Origin: Buchnera aphidicola (Pemphigus immunis)
GTDB lineage: Bacteria > Pseudomonadota > Gammaproteobacteria > Enterobacterales > Enterobacteriaceae
Assembly: GCF_964059115.1 (NCBI RefSeq)
Contig: NZ_OZ060408.1
Span: 62,001 to 126,000 of the forward strand
Reading direction: 5' to 3'
DNA: 64,000 bases
Both the position numbers and the translations under genes were made by a program. Of the stretch, positions 18,688 through 27,553 are shown piece after piece. Below the pieces are notes generated by a model that made no database searches, had not been told where the DNA came from, and saw nothing but the letters and a program-made list of their open reading frames with translations. How positions within the stretch are numbered: the stretch's first letter is position 1; the number at the start of each line of letters is the position of its first letter.

Positions 18688-19140
18688 ATGATAAAAAAAA
18701 GATCTATGATTGCTATTTTAAAAATATTGGAAAAAAAAAAATAGAACATATAGCGATTATGTTAAAAAGCATTATTTTAAAAAAAAAAATCTATTGAACA
18801 ATATGATGTATTAAAAAAATATCAATATGATTATAATAATCAGTTAAATAATTATGTTAAAGTTGGTATAACTGGAGTAACATGGAAAAATTATATTAAA
18901 TTTATTAAAATGTTGGAAATAGGTATAGAAGAGCAAAATAAAACAATTGTAGATTATAATAATGATTTAAAAAAATATTTTTCTCATTGGTGCCATGTAA
19001 ATAGTAAATTGAAGGGATGGGAATCTTTAGATCTTAAAATAATTTTAAAAGAATTAAAAAAAACAACAGAATTAGAAGAAATAAATATAGATGAACTTTA
19101 TAAATTAAAATTTTTAAAAAATAGAGGTATAAAACTATAA
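18688..19140 (+). pseudogene. fliJ: flagellar export chaperone FliJ, broken at two 11-A tracts (pseudogene or slippage-rescued)
   Basis: Three pieces together make a full FliJ. ATG 18688 reads MIKKRSMIAILKILEKKK then stops (TAG 18742) right after an A run at 18731-18741. In a second frame IEHIAIMLKSIILKKK runs between the tracts until a second A run at 18779-18789. After it the original frame resumes with SIEQYDVLKKYQYDYNNQL and continues to TAA at 19140. Reading 12 A in the first tract and 10 in the second gives one 150-residue protein (E. coli 147) that aligns throughout, including GITGVTWKNYIKFIKMLE. The shifts are +1 and -1, so they cancel. FliJ stimulates FliI and carries chaperones to the gate. 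Downstream sequence is not visibly decayed. Confidence 0.85.
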
Positions 19141-20370
19141 ATGTTACATATATTTAATTGTTTTAAACATATGTCAAGTTTTATTAATGTTAACTCATCG
19201 ATATTAAATAGGATATTAAATCCTATTCAATATCGATATAAAAATATTTTTTTATTACGGAAAAATATAAATGAAAATCAAATAAAAAAATATCAAGATT
19301 CCGATATATTTTTATTTGATTTTTTATTTTTTTTTCAATTAGATAAAAGAATTATTGTTCACACATCTTCATCTTTGTTAAATGATAATATTTTTTCTAA
19401 TTTTAAAATAAAAGATAGAAATTTTTACAATAATTATTGCAAAAAAAAATTATTTATTCCACTTAATAAAAAAAAGAATAAAATTAAATTAAAAGTTAAT
19501 CAATCAATAAAAAGAAACAATTTATTTTTTTATTTTAATCATAAAAAAAAAATGTTAAATAAAATTTTATCTTTTAATACAAATATTAATTTTTTAAAAA
19601 AAGAATCGGAAGTTAAGAAAAAAATATTTTTTTGCTTAAATTTTAATTTAAATAATTTTAAAAAATGTGTATCTTCAAAAAACGCTATAGTTAAAAATTT
19701 TAAGGAATCTACAGATAATATATTTTTATTAGAAAAAAAATATAATGAAATTCCTTATTTTTCTGAAGAAAATATTTTTTTTGTAAAGAAAAAGACAAAT
19801 AAGAAATTTTCTTTTAAAATTTTTAATAAAAATAATTTTATGGATTTTACTAATAAAAATAATTTTTCTTTGATTGGTAAAAAAAATAATTTAAGTTTTT
19901 TTTCTTATGTAAAATTAAATTTTTCCTATATGAATAAGATTTGGAAGAAGATAATCAATTATGAAAAGTTAAATAAAATTCATAATACAGAGTATGTTGT
20001 AGATTTTAAATTAAATCAAGAATATTTAGGTTTACTTGTTTTTAAGTTAAAAATGAATTGTAGAGATAAAATTGCTAAATTTTTTATTTTTTCTAAAAAT
20101 GATAAAATATGTACTTTTTTAAAATCATCAATTTCTTTTTTAAAAGACATTTTTAGAAAAAATAGTATTAAGTTATCAGAAATTACTATTAATAATAAAA
20201 ATTGTTCTCAATGTAAAAATTATAAAAATAAGAAACAAAATTTTAATAATTTAGTTAAGGCATCTATTTTAAAAAAAGAAAATGAAAAAATAAATTCTGT
20301 TTTTTTATACAATAGAGACAATTTTCAAAATATTTTTTTTGCTTCTAATAAAATTGATATTTATGCTTAA
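19141..20370 (+). CDS. fliK: flagellar hook-length control protein FliK (divergent)
   Basis: Assigned mainly by position between fliJ and fliM and by its C-terminal domain: LNQEYLGLLVFKLKMNCRDK (near residue 292) resembles the FliK signature in which LxPxELGxVxVxL is followed by strands. FliK measures the hook and switches the export gate's specificity. The first 280 residues are mostly lysine, asparagine, phenylalanine and isoleucine with no recognisable domain. That composition suggests weak constraint in the ruler part. The 409 residues compare with 375 in E. coli. The ATG directly follows the fliJ stop. Confidence 0.75.
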   Translation: MLHIFNCFKHMSSFINVNSSILNRILNPIQYRYKNIFLLRKNINENQIKKYQDSDIFLFDFLFFFQLDKRIIVHTSSSLLNDNIFSNFKIKDRNFYNNYCKKKLFIPLNKKKNKIKLKVNQSIKRNNLFFYFNHKKKMLNKILSFNTNINFLKKESEVKKKIFFCLNFNLNNFKKCVSSKNAIVKNFKESTDNIFLLEKKYNEIPYFSEENIFFVKKKTNKKFSFKIFNKNNFMDFTNKNNFSLIGKKNNLSFFSYVKLNFSYMNKIWKKIINYEKLNKIHNTEYVVDFKLNQEYLGLLVFKLKMNCRDKIAKFFIFSKNDKICTFLKSSISFLKDIFRKNSIKLSEITINNKNCSQCKNYKNKKQNFNNLVKASILKKENEKINSVFLYNRDNFQNIFFASNKIDIYA

Positions 20371-20457
20371 AATTTATTTAAAAAATATTTTATCATTTTT
20401 AAAATTCTTAATAAGAAAATTTTGATTTTTTAAAATAAATCGTTTAATAAACAAAGG

Positions 20458-21450
20458 ATGGTAATAAAAATTGACGTTATAAATAATATGAAACACATAA
20501 TTAATGATTATCATAACAGAAAAGATAATAAAAAACATGTTGTACAATCAAAAAAAAATCATATAAGAACATATAATATAAAAAATAATTATCATGTCGT
20601 ACAAAATGATATTAATTTACTGAAAAGAATAAACAATTTTTTTATAAATCAATTTTCTTTAGATTTAGCTAGTTATCTAAATATTAATAAAATTGATATA
20701 AAATTATATGCATGTAACGTTGAAATGTATAAAATTAATACTGAATATACAAAAAAAACAATGGTTTTAAATAGGATTGATATTAAAGAATGTAAAGATT
20801 TTGCTTATATGATTTTTTATTTTGATTTTTTATCGATGATATTTGAAAATTTGTTTGGAGGAAATATATCGAGAGAAAATATAAATGATAATAGTAAAAA
20901 TATTACTGATATAGAGTGTAAAATAATAAAAAATATTACTAAAATAGCGATAAAAGCATATGAAGAATCTATTAAAAAATTTTTCCCAATTCAAATGAGT
21001 TTGTCTAAATATAAAGTGATTTCTAATGGAGAAAACACGTTTCATTTAAAAAAAAATACATGTTTTGTTACTACATTTCATATTATAATTGGTAATTTTA
21101 AGGGTTTTTTTGAAGTATTAGTTCCTTTATTAAAAATAAAAAAATGTTTTTTATACAAAGATATTGTAAAAAAAACAAAAGGTCATACAGATATAGATAA
21201 AAAAACTATGCTGAATAATGTACATAATTTAAAATTAACGTTAACAGTGCAATTAAAAGATAGTATTATTTCTTTATCAAACATTTTAAATTTACAATTA
21301 GGAGATATAATACCGATTCAGAATCCTGAATTTGGTATTGTTTATGTCAACAATCTTCCTATTTTATTAGGTAAATATAAGATTGTAAATGGAAGACATG
21401 CCTTATGTGTTAAAGATTTGATAGGATTTGATATTAAATCAAAATTGTAA
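20458..21450 (+). CDS. fliM: flagellar switch protein FliM without CheY-binding motif
   Basis: FliM forms the middle of the C ring. The central CheC-like domain aligns (FENLFGGN near residue 136, then CFVTTFHIIIGNFKGFFEVLVPL) and the C-terminal domain that binds FliN aligns (LKLTLTVQLKDSIISLSNIL, LQLGDIIPIQNPEF). The first 45 residues do not contain the LSQxEIDALL peptide that receives phospho-CheY in motile bacteria; instead they are lysine, asparagine and histidine rich. AAAGG abuts ATG 20458 with no gap, so the true start could be a little later (next ATG 20488). Length 330 versus 334 in E. coli. Confidence 0.88.
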   Translation: MVIKIDVINNMKHIINDYHNRKDNKKHVVQSKKNHIRTYNIKNNYHVVQNDINLLKRINNFFINQFSLDLASYLNINKIDIKLYACNVEMYKINTEYTKKTMVLNRIDIKECKDFAYMIFYFDFLSMIFENLFGGNISRENINDNSKNITDIECKIIKNITKIAIKAYEESIKKFFPIQMSLSKYKVISNGENTFHLKKNTCFVTTFHIIIGNFKGFFEVLVPLLKIKKCFLYKDIVKKTKGHTDIDKKTMLNNVHNLKLTLTVQLKDSIISLSNILNLQLGDIIPIQNPEFGIVYVNNLPILLGKYKIVNGRHALCVKDLIGFDIKSKL

Positions 21451-21466
21451 TAAGGTACAGAGTATA

Positions 21467-21868
21467 ATGAATACTATAAAGGAATCACCAGAAAATAAAT
21501 TATTTAAGAAAAATAATGGAGAAAATACAGATTTCAAAGATGTTGAGAATGGTTTTGTAAGTAACGAAAAAGAAAAAAAAGATGAAAATTTGATATTAAA
21601 TACTAAAGATAATTCGGTATTATTAAAAGATATACAGCATATTATTGATGTATCAGTTAATCTTTCTGTGCAATTAGGTCAAGCTAAAATAAAAATAAAG
21701 GATTTACTTAATATATCAACAGGATCAGTGCTTGTATTAGATAAGTTAATAGGTGAATCTTTAGATATTTTTGTAAATGAATCTTTAATAGCTAAAGGAG
21801 AAATAGTAGTAGTAGAAGATAAGTATGGGATACGTATTATCAGTATTTTAAATACTTCAAAAACGTAA
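21467..21868 (+). CDS. fliN: flagellar switch protein FliN
   Basis: FliN completes the C ring and receives FliH-FliI. The C-terminal SpoA domain is clear: VSVNLSVQLGQAKIKIKDLL, GSVLVLDKLIGESLDIFVNE and AKGEIVVVEDKYGIRI. I choose ATG 21467 because AAGG lies 10 bases upstream and the length (133) matches E. coli (137); an upstream TTG at 21428 would overlap fliM and add unmatched residues. The N-terminal 50 residues are charged and variable, as in the family. Confidence 0.92.
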   Translation: MNTIKESPENKLFKKNNGENTDFKDVENGFVSNEKEKKDENLILNTKDNSVLLKDIQHIIDVSVNLSVQLGQAKIKIKDLLNISTGSVLVLDKLIGESLDIFVNESLIAKGEIVVVEDKYGIRIISILNTSKT

Positions 21869-21888
21869 AATTTTAGAGTTTATAATTA

Positions 21889-22230
21889 ATGGAAAATAAT
21901 ATTATACGACAAGTATCTCCGATACTTTCTAATGGTTTAATAGAACAGACATTATCTCAGGTTAGTTTAACGTTATTTCAGGTAATTGTATTAATAATTT
22001 TACTTAGTTGGATGATTAAAAAATTATTTTTAATGAAATCACATAAAATGAATTCATTTATTAAGATTGTATCTAAGATACCTATTGGATCGAATGAAAG
22101 TATTGTAGTAGTAGATATTCAAGATAAAAGGTTGGTGTTAGGTGTAACGAAAAATAAAATTACTTATTTACATACTTTAACATATTTTAAACCAGTAATT
22201 TCAGAAAAAAAAAATCAGAAGCTATGCTAA
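21889..22230 (+). CDS. fliO: flagellar export gate assembly protein FliO
   Basis: FliO is a small membrane protein that helps FliP form the export gate. One membrane segment (about residues 28-47, [20 protein letters not shown]) is followed by a cytoplasmic domain with [22 protein letters not shown], typical of FliO. The 113 residues are near the E. coli length (121). It overlaps fliP by 7 bases. Confidence 0.9.
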   Translation: MENNIIRQVSPILSNGLIEQTLSQVSLTLFQVIVLIILLSWMIKKLFLMKSHKMNSFIKIVSKIPIGSNESIVVVDIQDKRLVLGVTKNKITYLHTLTYFKPVISEKKNQKLC

Positions 22231-23009
22231 TTACATTAAATTCAGAAAATTTTTTTAAATTGATTTTTAAAAACGTAATTTTTTATCGTATAATTTTTAT
22301 TTTATTTTTATTTTTTTTCTCTCCTATGGCATATGCAAATATATCAGATGGTATTAATGATAATTTATCCGATGGAGGAAAAAATTGGGTTTTTTCAATA
22401 CAAGTACTAGTATTATTGACTTTTTTAACATTTATTCCTGCTATGCTTTTAATGATGACTAGTTTTACCAGAATTATTATTGTTTTTGGTCTATTAAGAA
22501 ATGGATTAGGTACACCTTATGCTCCTTCAAATCAGATTTTAATAGGATTAGCTTTATTTTTAACTTTTTTTATTATGTCTCCTGTTTTTGAAAAAATATA
22601 TCAAGAATCTTATTTACCATTTAGTGAAAATAAGATTACTATGGAAGTAGCGATTGAAAAAGGAATACCTCCTCTGAAAAAATTTATGCTGCATCAAACT
22701 CGTGAAACTGATCTTAAGTTATTTGCAAAATTAGCGAATATTTCAAGTTTTGTTAGTGAAGATGAAATACCAATGCGTATTGTATTACCGTCATTTATTA
22801 CTAGTGAATTAAAAACAGCTTTTCAAATTGGTTTTACTATTTTGATTCCTTTCTTAATTATAGATTTAGTTGTTGCTAGCGTTTTAATGGCGTTGGGAAT
22901 GATGATGGTACCTCCTTCAACAATTTCTTTACCTTTTAAATTAATGTTGTTTGTTTTGGTAGATGGTTGGTCATTACTAATTAGTTCTTTAACACAGAGT
23001 TTTTTATGA
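22224..23009 (+). CDS. fliP: flagellar export gate protein FliP
   Basis: FliP is the main channel subunit of the flagellar type III gate. An N-terminal signal peptide ([16 protein letters not shown], cleavage about residue 38) is followed by membrane segments, the family block [18 protein letters not shown] and a C-terminal [24 protein letters not shown] segment. [24 protein letters not shown] is also strongly conserved. Length 261 versus 245 in E. coli; the extra residues precede the signal peptide. Confidence 0.95.
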   Translation: MLITLNSENFFKLIFKNVIFYRIIFILFLFFFSPMAYANISDGINDNLSDGGKNWVFSIQVLVLLTFLTFIPAMLLMMTSFTRIIIVFGLLRNGLGTPYAPSNQILIGLALFLTFFIMSPVFEKIYQESYLPFSENKITMEVAIEKGIPPLKKFMLHQTRETDLKLFAKLANISSFVSEDEIPMRIVLPSFITSELKTAFQIGFTILIPFLIIDLVVASVLMALGMMMVPPSTISLPFKLMLFVLVDGWSLLISSLTQSFL

Positions 23010-23081
23010 ATTAAAATACAATTATATAATGTTATTTTAATATATATAAAAATATTATTTATAATAATAATGGTGATTTTT

Positions 23082-23351
23082 ATGACTATTGAATATGTAA
23101 TGACATTATTCTATGAAGCAACAAAAATAGGTTTAATAATTTCAGCTCCGTTATTGTTATCGGTATTATTTACAGGATTAATTATTAGTTTATTACAGGC
23201 AGTTACTCAAGTAAATGAACAAACGTTGTCATTTATTCCGAAATTAATTTCTATCTTAATTACAATAATAATATTAGGACCGTGGATGTTAGGTATTATG
23301 TCAGATTACATTAAAACTATATTTTATAATATACCTCTGATTATTCGATAA
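23082..23351 (+). CDS. fliQ: flagellar export gate protein FliQ
   Basis: FliQ wraps the FliP/FliR channel with two membrane helices. Starting at 23082 gives 89 residues, exactly the E. coli length, beginning MTIEYVMTLFYEATKIGL; an ATG at 23070 would add four residues. Helix 1 is LIISAPLLLSVLFTGLIISL and helix 2 ILITIIILGPWML. LLQAVTQVNEQTLSFIPK between them is the family signature. Its stop codon overlaps the fliR start. Confidence 0.94.
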   Translation: MTIEYVMTLFYEATKIGLIISAPLLLSVLFTGLIISLLQAVTQVNEQTLSFIPKLISILITIIILGPWMLGIMSDYIKTIFYNIPLIIR

Positions 23352-24136
23352 TGATTATTTTTAATAAACCTCATTTTTTTTTATTTTTTATTAATTTTAT
23401 TTTTCCATTTTGTCGTATTTTGGCATGTATTTCTACGATTCCTATTTTTGAGAATAATTTTTTTAGCTATAGAGTAAAAATTTTGTTATCAGTAATAATT
23501 ACTTTTTTACTTATTCCATTTTTACCAAAATTAGAAATAGTTTCATTATCTTTTATTCATATATTAATTTTGATAGAACAGATATTAATAGGTATCGTTT
23601 TAGGAATGATGGTGCAGTTTATTTTGTCTGTAGGACAGATTGCAGGTGATATTATTGGCATTCAAATTGGATTATCTTTCTCTACTATTTTTGATGTAAA
23701 CAGTCATATTAATACATCGATTATATCTCGATTTTTTTATATATTTATTTCATTATTGTTGATATCTTGGAATATTCATATTTGGATAATATTAATATTG
23801 ATTCATACTTTTTATGTGATTCCAGTAGATAAATTATTTTTAAAATCTATGGTGTTTTTAGATATAGTTCAATTTTATAGTATTATTTTTAAAAATGGAA
23901 TGATGTTGAGTTTGCCTATAATAATTGTTAATTTAATATTAAATATGGTTATGGGTATTTTAAACCGTGTATTGGCTCAATTATCTATTTTTTCAATAGG
24001 ATTTCCTATAACTTTATTAATTGGAATATTTTTTTTAAATTTATTGATATTTATTATTGTTCCTCATATAAAAGATATATCTCAATTTTTAATATTTTCT
24101 TTTTTATCTTTTTTAAAAAATTTTACATCATCATAA
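23351..24136 (+). CDS. fliR: flagellar export gate protein FliR
   Basis: FliR completes the export gate with FliP and FliQ and contacts FlhB. The 261 residues equal E. coli FliR and contain six hydrophobic segments. Family blocks include the early FPFCRILACISTIPIFENN and the VQFILSVGQIAGDIIGIQIG stretch. Last gene of the fli run. flhA and flhB, the remaining gate parts, are not in this window. Confidence 0.94.
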   Translation: MIIFNKPHFFLFFINFIFPFCRILACISTIPIFENNFFSYRVKILLSVIITFLLIPFLPKLEIVSLSFIHILILIEQILIGIVLGMMVQFILSVGQIAGDIIGIQIGLSFSTIFDVNSHINTSIISRFFYIFISLLLISWNIHIWIILILIHTFYVIPVDKLFLKSMVFLDIVQFYSIIFKNGMMLSLPIIIVNLILNMVMGILNRVLAQLSIFSIGFPITLLIGIFFLNLLIFIIVPHIKDISQFLIFSFLSFLKNFTSS

Positions 24137-24229
24137 AGTATGAATATTTTTTAAAGGAAAAAAGGTTATTTTAATAATGAAATTTATTTAAATTTTAATT
24201 AATAGAAATTATTTTTTAATTGCTATTAA

Positions 24230-24272
24230 AAGAACAGACCTTAATTAGAAATATAATTAGAGTCTTGTTCTT
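24230..24272. terminator. hairpin between convergent fliR and rpmG
   Basis: AAGAACA-GAC on the left pairs with GTC-T-TGTTCTT on the right (one bulge), and the inner TAATTA stretches can extend the stem. It lies between two genes whose 3' ends face each other, so it may end both transcripts. Tails are only moderately U-rich. Confidence 0.45.
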
Positions 24273-24296
24273 ATCTTGTAAAAATAATTATATTTA

Positions 24297-24464
24297 TTAT
24301 TTTATTTTTTGTTCTTTATATAAGACTCTTTTTCGAATTTTAGGATCGTATTTTTTTAATTCTAATTTTTCTGGTTTTTTTCTTTTATTTTTAGTAGTAG
24401 TATAAAAATGACCTGATCCAGAAGAAGATACTAATTTTATTTTTTCTCTAGTATTTTTGGCCAT
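24297..24464 (-). CDS. rpmG: 50S ribosomal protein L33
   Basis: The minus strand encodes 55 residues beginning [20 protein letters not shown] and ending [10 protein letters not shown], the same length as E. coli L33 and about three quarters identical by eye. [20 protein letters not shown] is in the middle. An AGAGGTAATAT site precedes the ATG. It lies 9 bases after rpmB, the conserved rpmB-rpmG pair. Too short for usual gene-length cut-offs. Confidence 0.96.
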   Translation of the reverse strand: MAKNTREKIKLVSSSGSGHFYTTTKNKRKKPEKLELKKYDPKIRKRVLYKEQKIK

Positions 24465-24473
24465 ATATTACCT

Positions 24474-24704
24474 CTATTTTTTATTTTTATGTTTTTTTTT
24501 TAAAAAAATGTGTATTCCTTTTTTATCGATTAATCGCATTCCTTTTGCAGATACTCGTAAAATTATAAATCTATTTTCTTCAGGTACCCAAAATCGATGA
24601 AAATGTAAATTAGGTAAAAATTTTCTTTTAGTTGCATTCATTGCATGTGATCTGCGATTACCGACTATGGATTTTTTCCCTGTAATTTGGCAAATACGTG
24701 ACAT
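24474..24704 (-). CDS. rpmB: 50S ribosomal protein L28
   Basis: Starting at 24704 the protein reads [20 protein letters not shown], matching E. coli L28 from its first residue; GGAG lies 6 bases upstream. A reading from 24716 would add four residues that the family lacks. [17 protein letters not shown] and [16 protein letters not shown] follow. 76 residues against 78 in E. coli. First gene of the pair with rpmG. Confidence 0.95.
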   Translation of the reverse strand: MSRICQITGKKSIVGNRRSHAMNATKRKFLPNLHFHRFWVPEENRFIILRVSAKGMRLIDKKGIHIFLKKKHKNKK

Positions 24705-24873
24705 ATTAATCTCCATAATGTTTTATTTTTAAGATAACAAATATTTGAAATTTTTTATGAAAAATGAAAATTTCATATTAAAAAAATTTTTAAAAAAATA
24801 TATTTTATTTTATTTTTATTATTTAAGAGAATATATAGACGTTTATTTTTCTTGAAGAAACATTTTTAGAATA

Positions 24874-25416
24874 TTATTCTTTAAATTCATAATTTTTATA
24901 TTTTTCTATACTAAACATAATTTCTTTTTTAGCGGATTCGATATCTTTCCAACCAATAATTTTTATCCATTTCTCTTTTTCTATTTTTTTATAGTTTTCA
25001 AAGAAATTAATAATTTGATCACGTAATAATTTTGGTAAATCATCGATATTTTTCAAAGAATCATATTCTGGATAAATTTTAGAATGGGGTACAGCTATAA
25101 TTTTTGAATCTTCTCCAGATTCATCTTTCATTTTTAACATACCAAGAGGTCGAGATCGTATCACTGAACCGGATTGTAATGGGTAAGGTGTATATACTAA
25201 TACATCTAATGGATCACCATCTTCAGATAATGTATTATTAATATAACCATAATTACATGGATAGAACATAGGTGTTAATATGAATCTATCAACCAATAAT
25301 ACTCCTAATTTTTTTTCCATTTCGTATTTGACTGGATGGGTATGAGATGGAATTTCTATTATTACATTGATATCAAGAGGAGGTAAATTTCCTGATTGAA
25401 TTTTATTTAAAGACAT
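24874..25416 (-). CDS. ppa: inorganic pyrophosphatase
   Basis: Ppa splits pyrophosphate released by biosynthetic reactions. The 180 residues cover E. coli Ppa (176). VKYEMEKKLGVLLVDRF, FYPCNYGYINNTLSEDGDPLDVLV (residues about 52-75, holding the metal aspartates) and AVPHSKIY are the catalytic blocks. The start MSLNKIQSGNLP aligns. The gene is divergent from pmbA, separated by 336 bases. Confidence 0.96.
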   Translation of the reverse strand: MSLNKIQSGNLPPLDINVIIEIPSHTHPVKYEMEKKLGVLLVDRFILTPMFYPCNYGYINNTLSEDGDPLDVLVYTPYPLQSGSVIRSRPLGMLKMKDESGEDSKIIAVPHSKIYPEYDSLKNIDDLPKLLRDQIINFFENYKKIEKEKWIKIIGWKDIESAKKEIMFSIEKYKNYEFKE

Positions 25417-25752
25417 ATAATTATTTCCAATGATTTACTGGTGGTTAATTTGATAATAAAATTATTAATAATAATATATTTTTATAAAAAAGTGATCATT
25501 GATAGTTTTTTATTTTATGGATTATAATATTAATCGATATATTAGTAAAGTGTTGGATTTTGATTATTAAATAATTCAACTAACATTAATTATTTATAAT
25601 TAAGTAATAATTTTTTATTAAAAAATATAAATATGTTTATGTGATTATATTAATTTTAAAATATGACAACTGTGTTGTATAATATCAATATAAAATTTTA
25701 TTAATTTTATGTATTAAATATTATTTTTTAATATTTTTAACAAGGATTTAGA
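25417..25752. other. AT-rich spacer between divergent ppa and pmbA
   Basis: 336 bases with no gene or notable repeat. It should carry promoters for both neighbours, but none is distinct enough to call. Confidence 0.6.
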
Positions 25753-27099
25753 ATGTATACGTTACGAGATATTCTTTTACAAGAAGTAGTATTAAAAGAT
25801 GTAGTAAATATATGTTTAGAAAAAGCAAAAGTAAATATAGATGCAATTGAAGTAACAGTTAAACAAACAAAAGGCATTAGTGTTTCTGTTAGAAAAGGTA
25901 TTTCAGAGTATATTGAATTTAATAATGACGGGATATTGTGTATTACAGTATATAAAAATAATAGGAAAGGATCTGCTTCTTCTACAGATTTTAGTTTATT
26001 TTCAATAAAAAAAACCTTAGAAGCAGCCTCTATAATTACTAATTTTACTTCAGAAGATTTTTATTCTGGATTACCAGTTTTACATACTTTAGCTATAGAT
26101 AACATTGTAGATCTTGATTTATTACATCCTGTTATACATGATATTAACACAGCTGCCAATTTAGCTATTTCTGCTGAAAATGAAGCTTTTGCATTTGACA
26201 AACGTATTTTTAATACAGAGGGTGTGATTTTTAATAGTCATTTTTCAACGATTGTATGTGGAAATAGTGTTGGATTATTGCAAGGGTATAGTTCTAGTAT
26301 ACATTCTTTGTCGTGTTGTAGCGTAGCAAAAGAGAAAGAATGTATGCAAAGAGATTACGTTTCTACAATTTCTAGAAAATTTACCGATTTAGATTCTGCT
26401 AAATATATAGGTCAAGAAAGTGCAAGTCGTAGTATTGCTCGTTTATTTCCGAGAAAAATAAATACCATAAAATCACCAGTAATTTTTTCTTCAGAAGTAA
26501 CTCCTGGTTTTTTTTATAATTTTGTTAATGCTATTAATGGCTATAATGTTGATAAAAAATCTACTTTTTTACTAAATAAATTAGGAAAAAATATTTTCCC
26601 GAGTTTTTTAAGCATAGTTGATTGTCCTCATATACATCAAGGTTTGGGTTCTAGACCTTTTGATAATGAAGGTGTTCGCACAAAAAATAATCTTATTGTT
26701 GATAAAGGAAGATTAATTAGTTGGTTATTAGATTCTTATATTGCTCGTAAGTTAAATTTAGAAAGTACAGGTCATTCTGGAGGTATTCATAATTTATTAA
26801 TTCAAGGTATTTCAGATCTTACTTTTTTTAATTTATTAAAATATATGGGAAAAGGACTTTTAGTGACTGAATTAATGGGAGATGGTGTTAATATTGTTAC
26901 TGGAAATTATTCTCGAGGTGCATTTGGATTTTGGATTGAAAATGGAATAGTTCAATATCCAGTAAGTGAAATTACTATATCTGGAAATTTAGAGTTAATG
27001 TTTAAGAATATTATTAAAATTGGAAATGATATAAATAAAAATAGCGTTATAAAAAGTGGTTCGATTTTATTATCTGAAATGCAAATTTCTGGTTTATAA
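25753..27099 (+). CDS. pmbA: metalloprotease subunit TldE (PmbA)
   Basis: TldE pairs with TldD to form a barrel-shaped zinc protease that in E. coli matures microcin B17 and degrades CcdA; TldE is the partner lacking the metal site. The 448 residues match E. coli PmbA (450). Recognisable blocks are VSVRKGISEYIEFNNDGILCITVY near residue 50, GLGSRPFDNEGVRTKNN near 295 and ELMGDGVNIVTGNYSRGAFG near 375. CAAGGATTTAGA precedes the ATG. The gene runs toward rnpB. Confidence 0.93.
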   Translation: MYTLRDILLQEVVLKDVVNICLEKAKVNIDAIEVTVKQTKGISVSVRKGISEYIEFNNDGILCITVYKNNRKGSASSTDFSLFSIKKTLEAASIITNFTSEDFYSGLPVLHTLAIDNIVDLDLLHPVIHDINTAANLAISAENEAFAFDKRIFNTEGVIFNSHFSTIVCGNSVGLLQGYSSSIHSLSCCSVAKEKECMQRDYVSTISRKFTDLDSAKYIGQESASRSIARLFPRKINTIKSPVIFSSEVTPGFFYNFVNAINGYNVDKKSTFLLNKLGKNIFPSFLSIVDCPHIHQGLGSRPFDNEGVRTKNNLIVDKGRLISWLLDSYIARKLNLESTGHSGGIHNLLIQGISDLTFFNLLKYMGKGLLVTELMGDGVNIVTGNYSRGAFGFWIENGIVQYPVSEITISGNLELMFKNIIKIGNDINKNSVIKSGSILLSEMQISGL

Positions 27100-27151
27100 T
27101 TAAAAATGAAGTTTAGAATATTAAGTAAATATGTTTTTATAAAAAAATTAT

Positions 27152-27516
27152 AAGGAAGCTGACCTATAAGCCGGGTTCTGTATTAGACAATCATTCATCT
27201 AGGCTAGTAATCACTTATTAGCTCCAGCAGCCTACCCAGGTTTTAGTATGGGCCATACTATACAAACCTCTATTTGGCTTTGCTCCAGATGGAGTTTACA
27301 TAGCCGAAACTGTTACCAGTTTCGCGGTGCGCTTTTACCACACCATTTCACCCTTACCTAAATGTTTAAAATCATATTTCGGCGGTTTTTTTTCTGTTGC
27401 ACTGGTCGTAAGATTTCGCTTCCCAGGTATTATCTGGCATCTTTGCCCTATGGAGCCCGGACTTTCCTCTCCTACATATTTTATAAAATAGTAGCAGCGA
27501 TTGTCTGGTCAGCTTC
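27152..27516 (-). ncRNA. rnpB: RNase P RNA (M1 RNA)
   Basis: Read on the minus strand it begins GAAGCTGACCAGACAATCGC and contains the conserved GAGGAAAGTCCGGGCTCCAT block, the GGTAAGGGTGAAA stretch, AACTCCATCTGGAGCAAAG and, near the 3' end, GAACCCGGCTTATAGGTCAG. These are the conserved elements of type A bacterial RNase P RNA, which trims tRNA 5' leaders. About 365 bases versus 377 in E. coli. Both ends are estimated by alignment and may be off by a few bases. Confidence 0.96.
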
Positions 27517-27526
27517 TTTATCTTAT

Positions 27527-27553
27527 ATTATACGATCTGAGTAACAATGTCAT
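27527..27553 (-). promoter_or_regulatory. likely sigma-70 promoter of rnpB
   Basis: A perfect TATAAT (-10; 27527-27532) lies 10 bases before the expected 5' end of rnpB. ATGACA (27548-27553), one base from the TTGACA consensus, stands 15 bases upstream. The -35 box overlaps the last codons of rsmI. The -10 is strong; the short spacing makes the -35 less certain. Confidence 0.55.

Noticed and set aside
13809-24136. Possible novel injection or secretion system
   Set aside because: All genes match flagellar fliF-R in standard order. The export-only interpretation in Buchnera is already known; no extra non-flagellar component is inserted.
24220-24405. 61-codon plus-strand frame after fliR
   Set aside because: It lies opposite rpmG on the other strand and has no family resemblance; rpmG explains the coding signal.
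27362-27544. 60-codon plus-strand frame
   Set aside because: It lies entirely opposite rnpB, a well-supported RNA gene.
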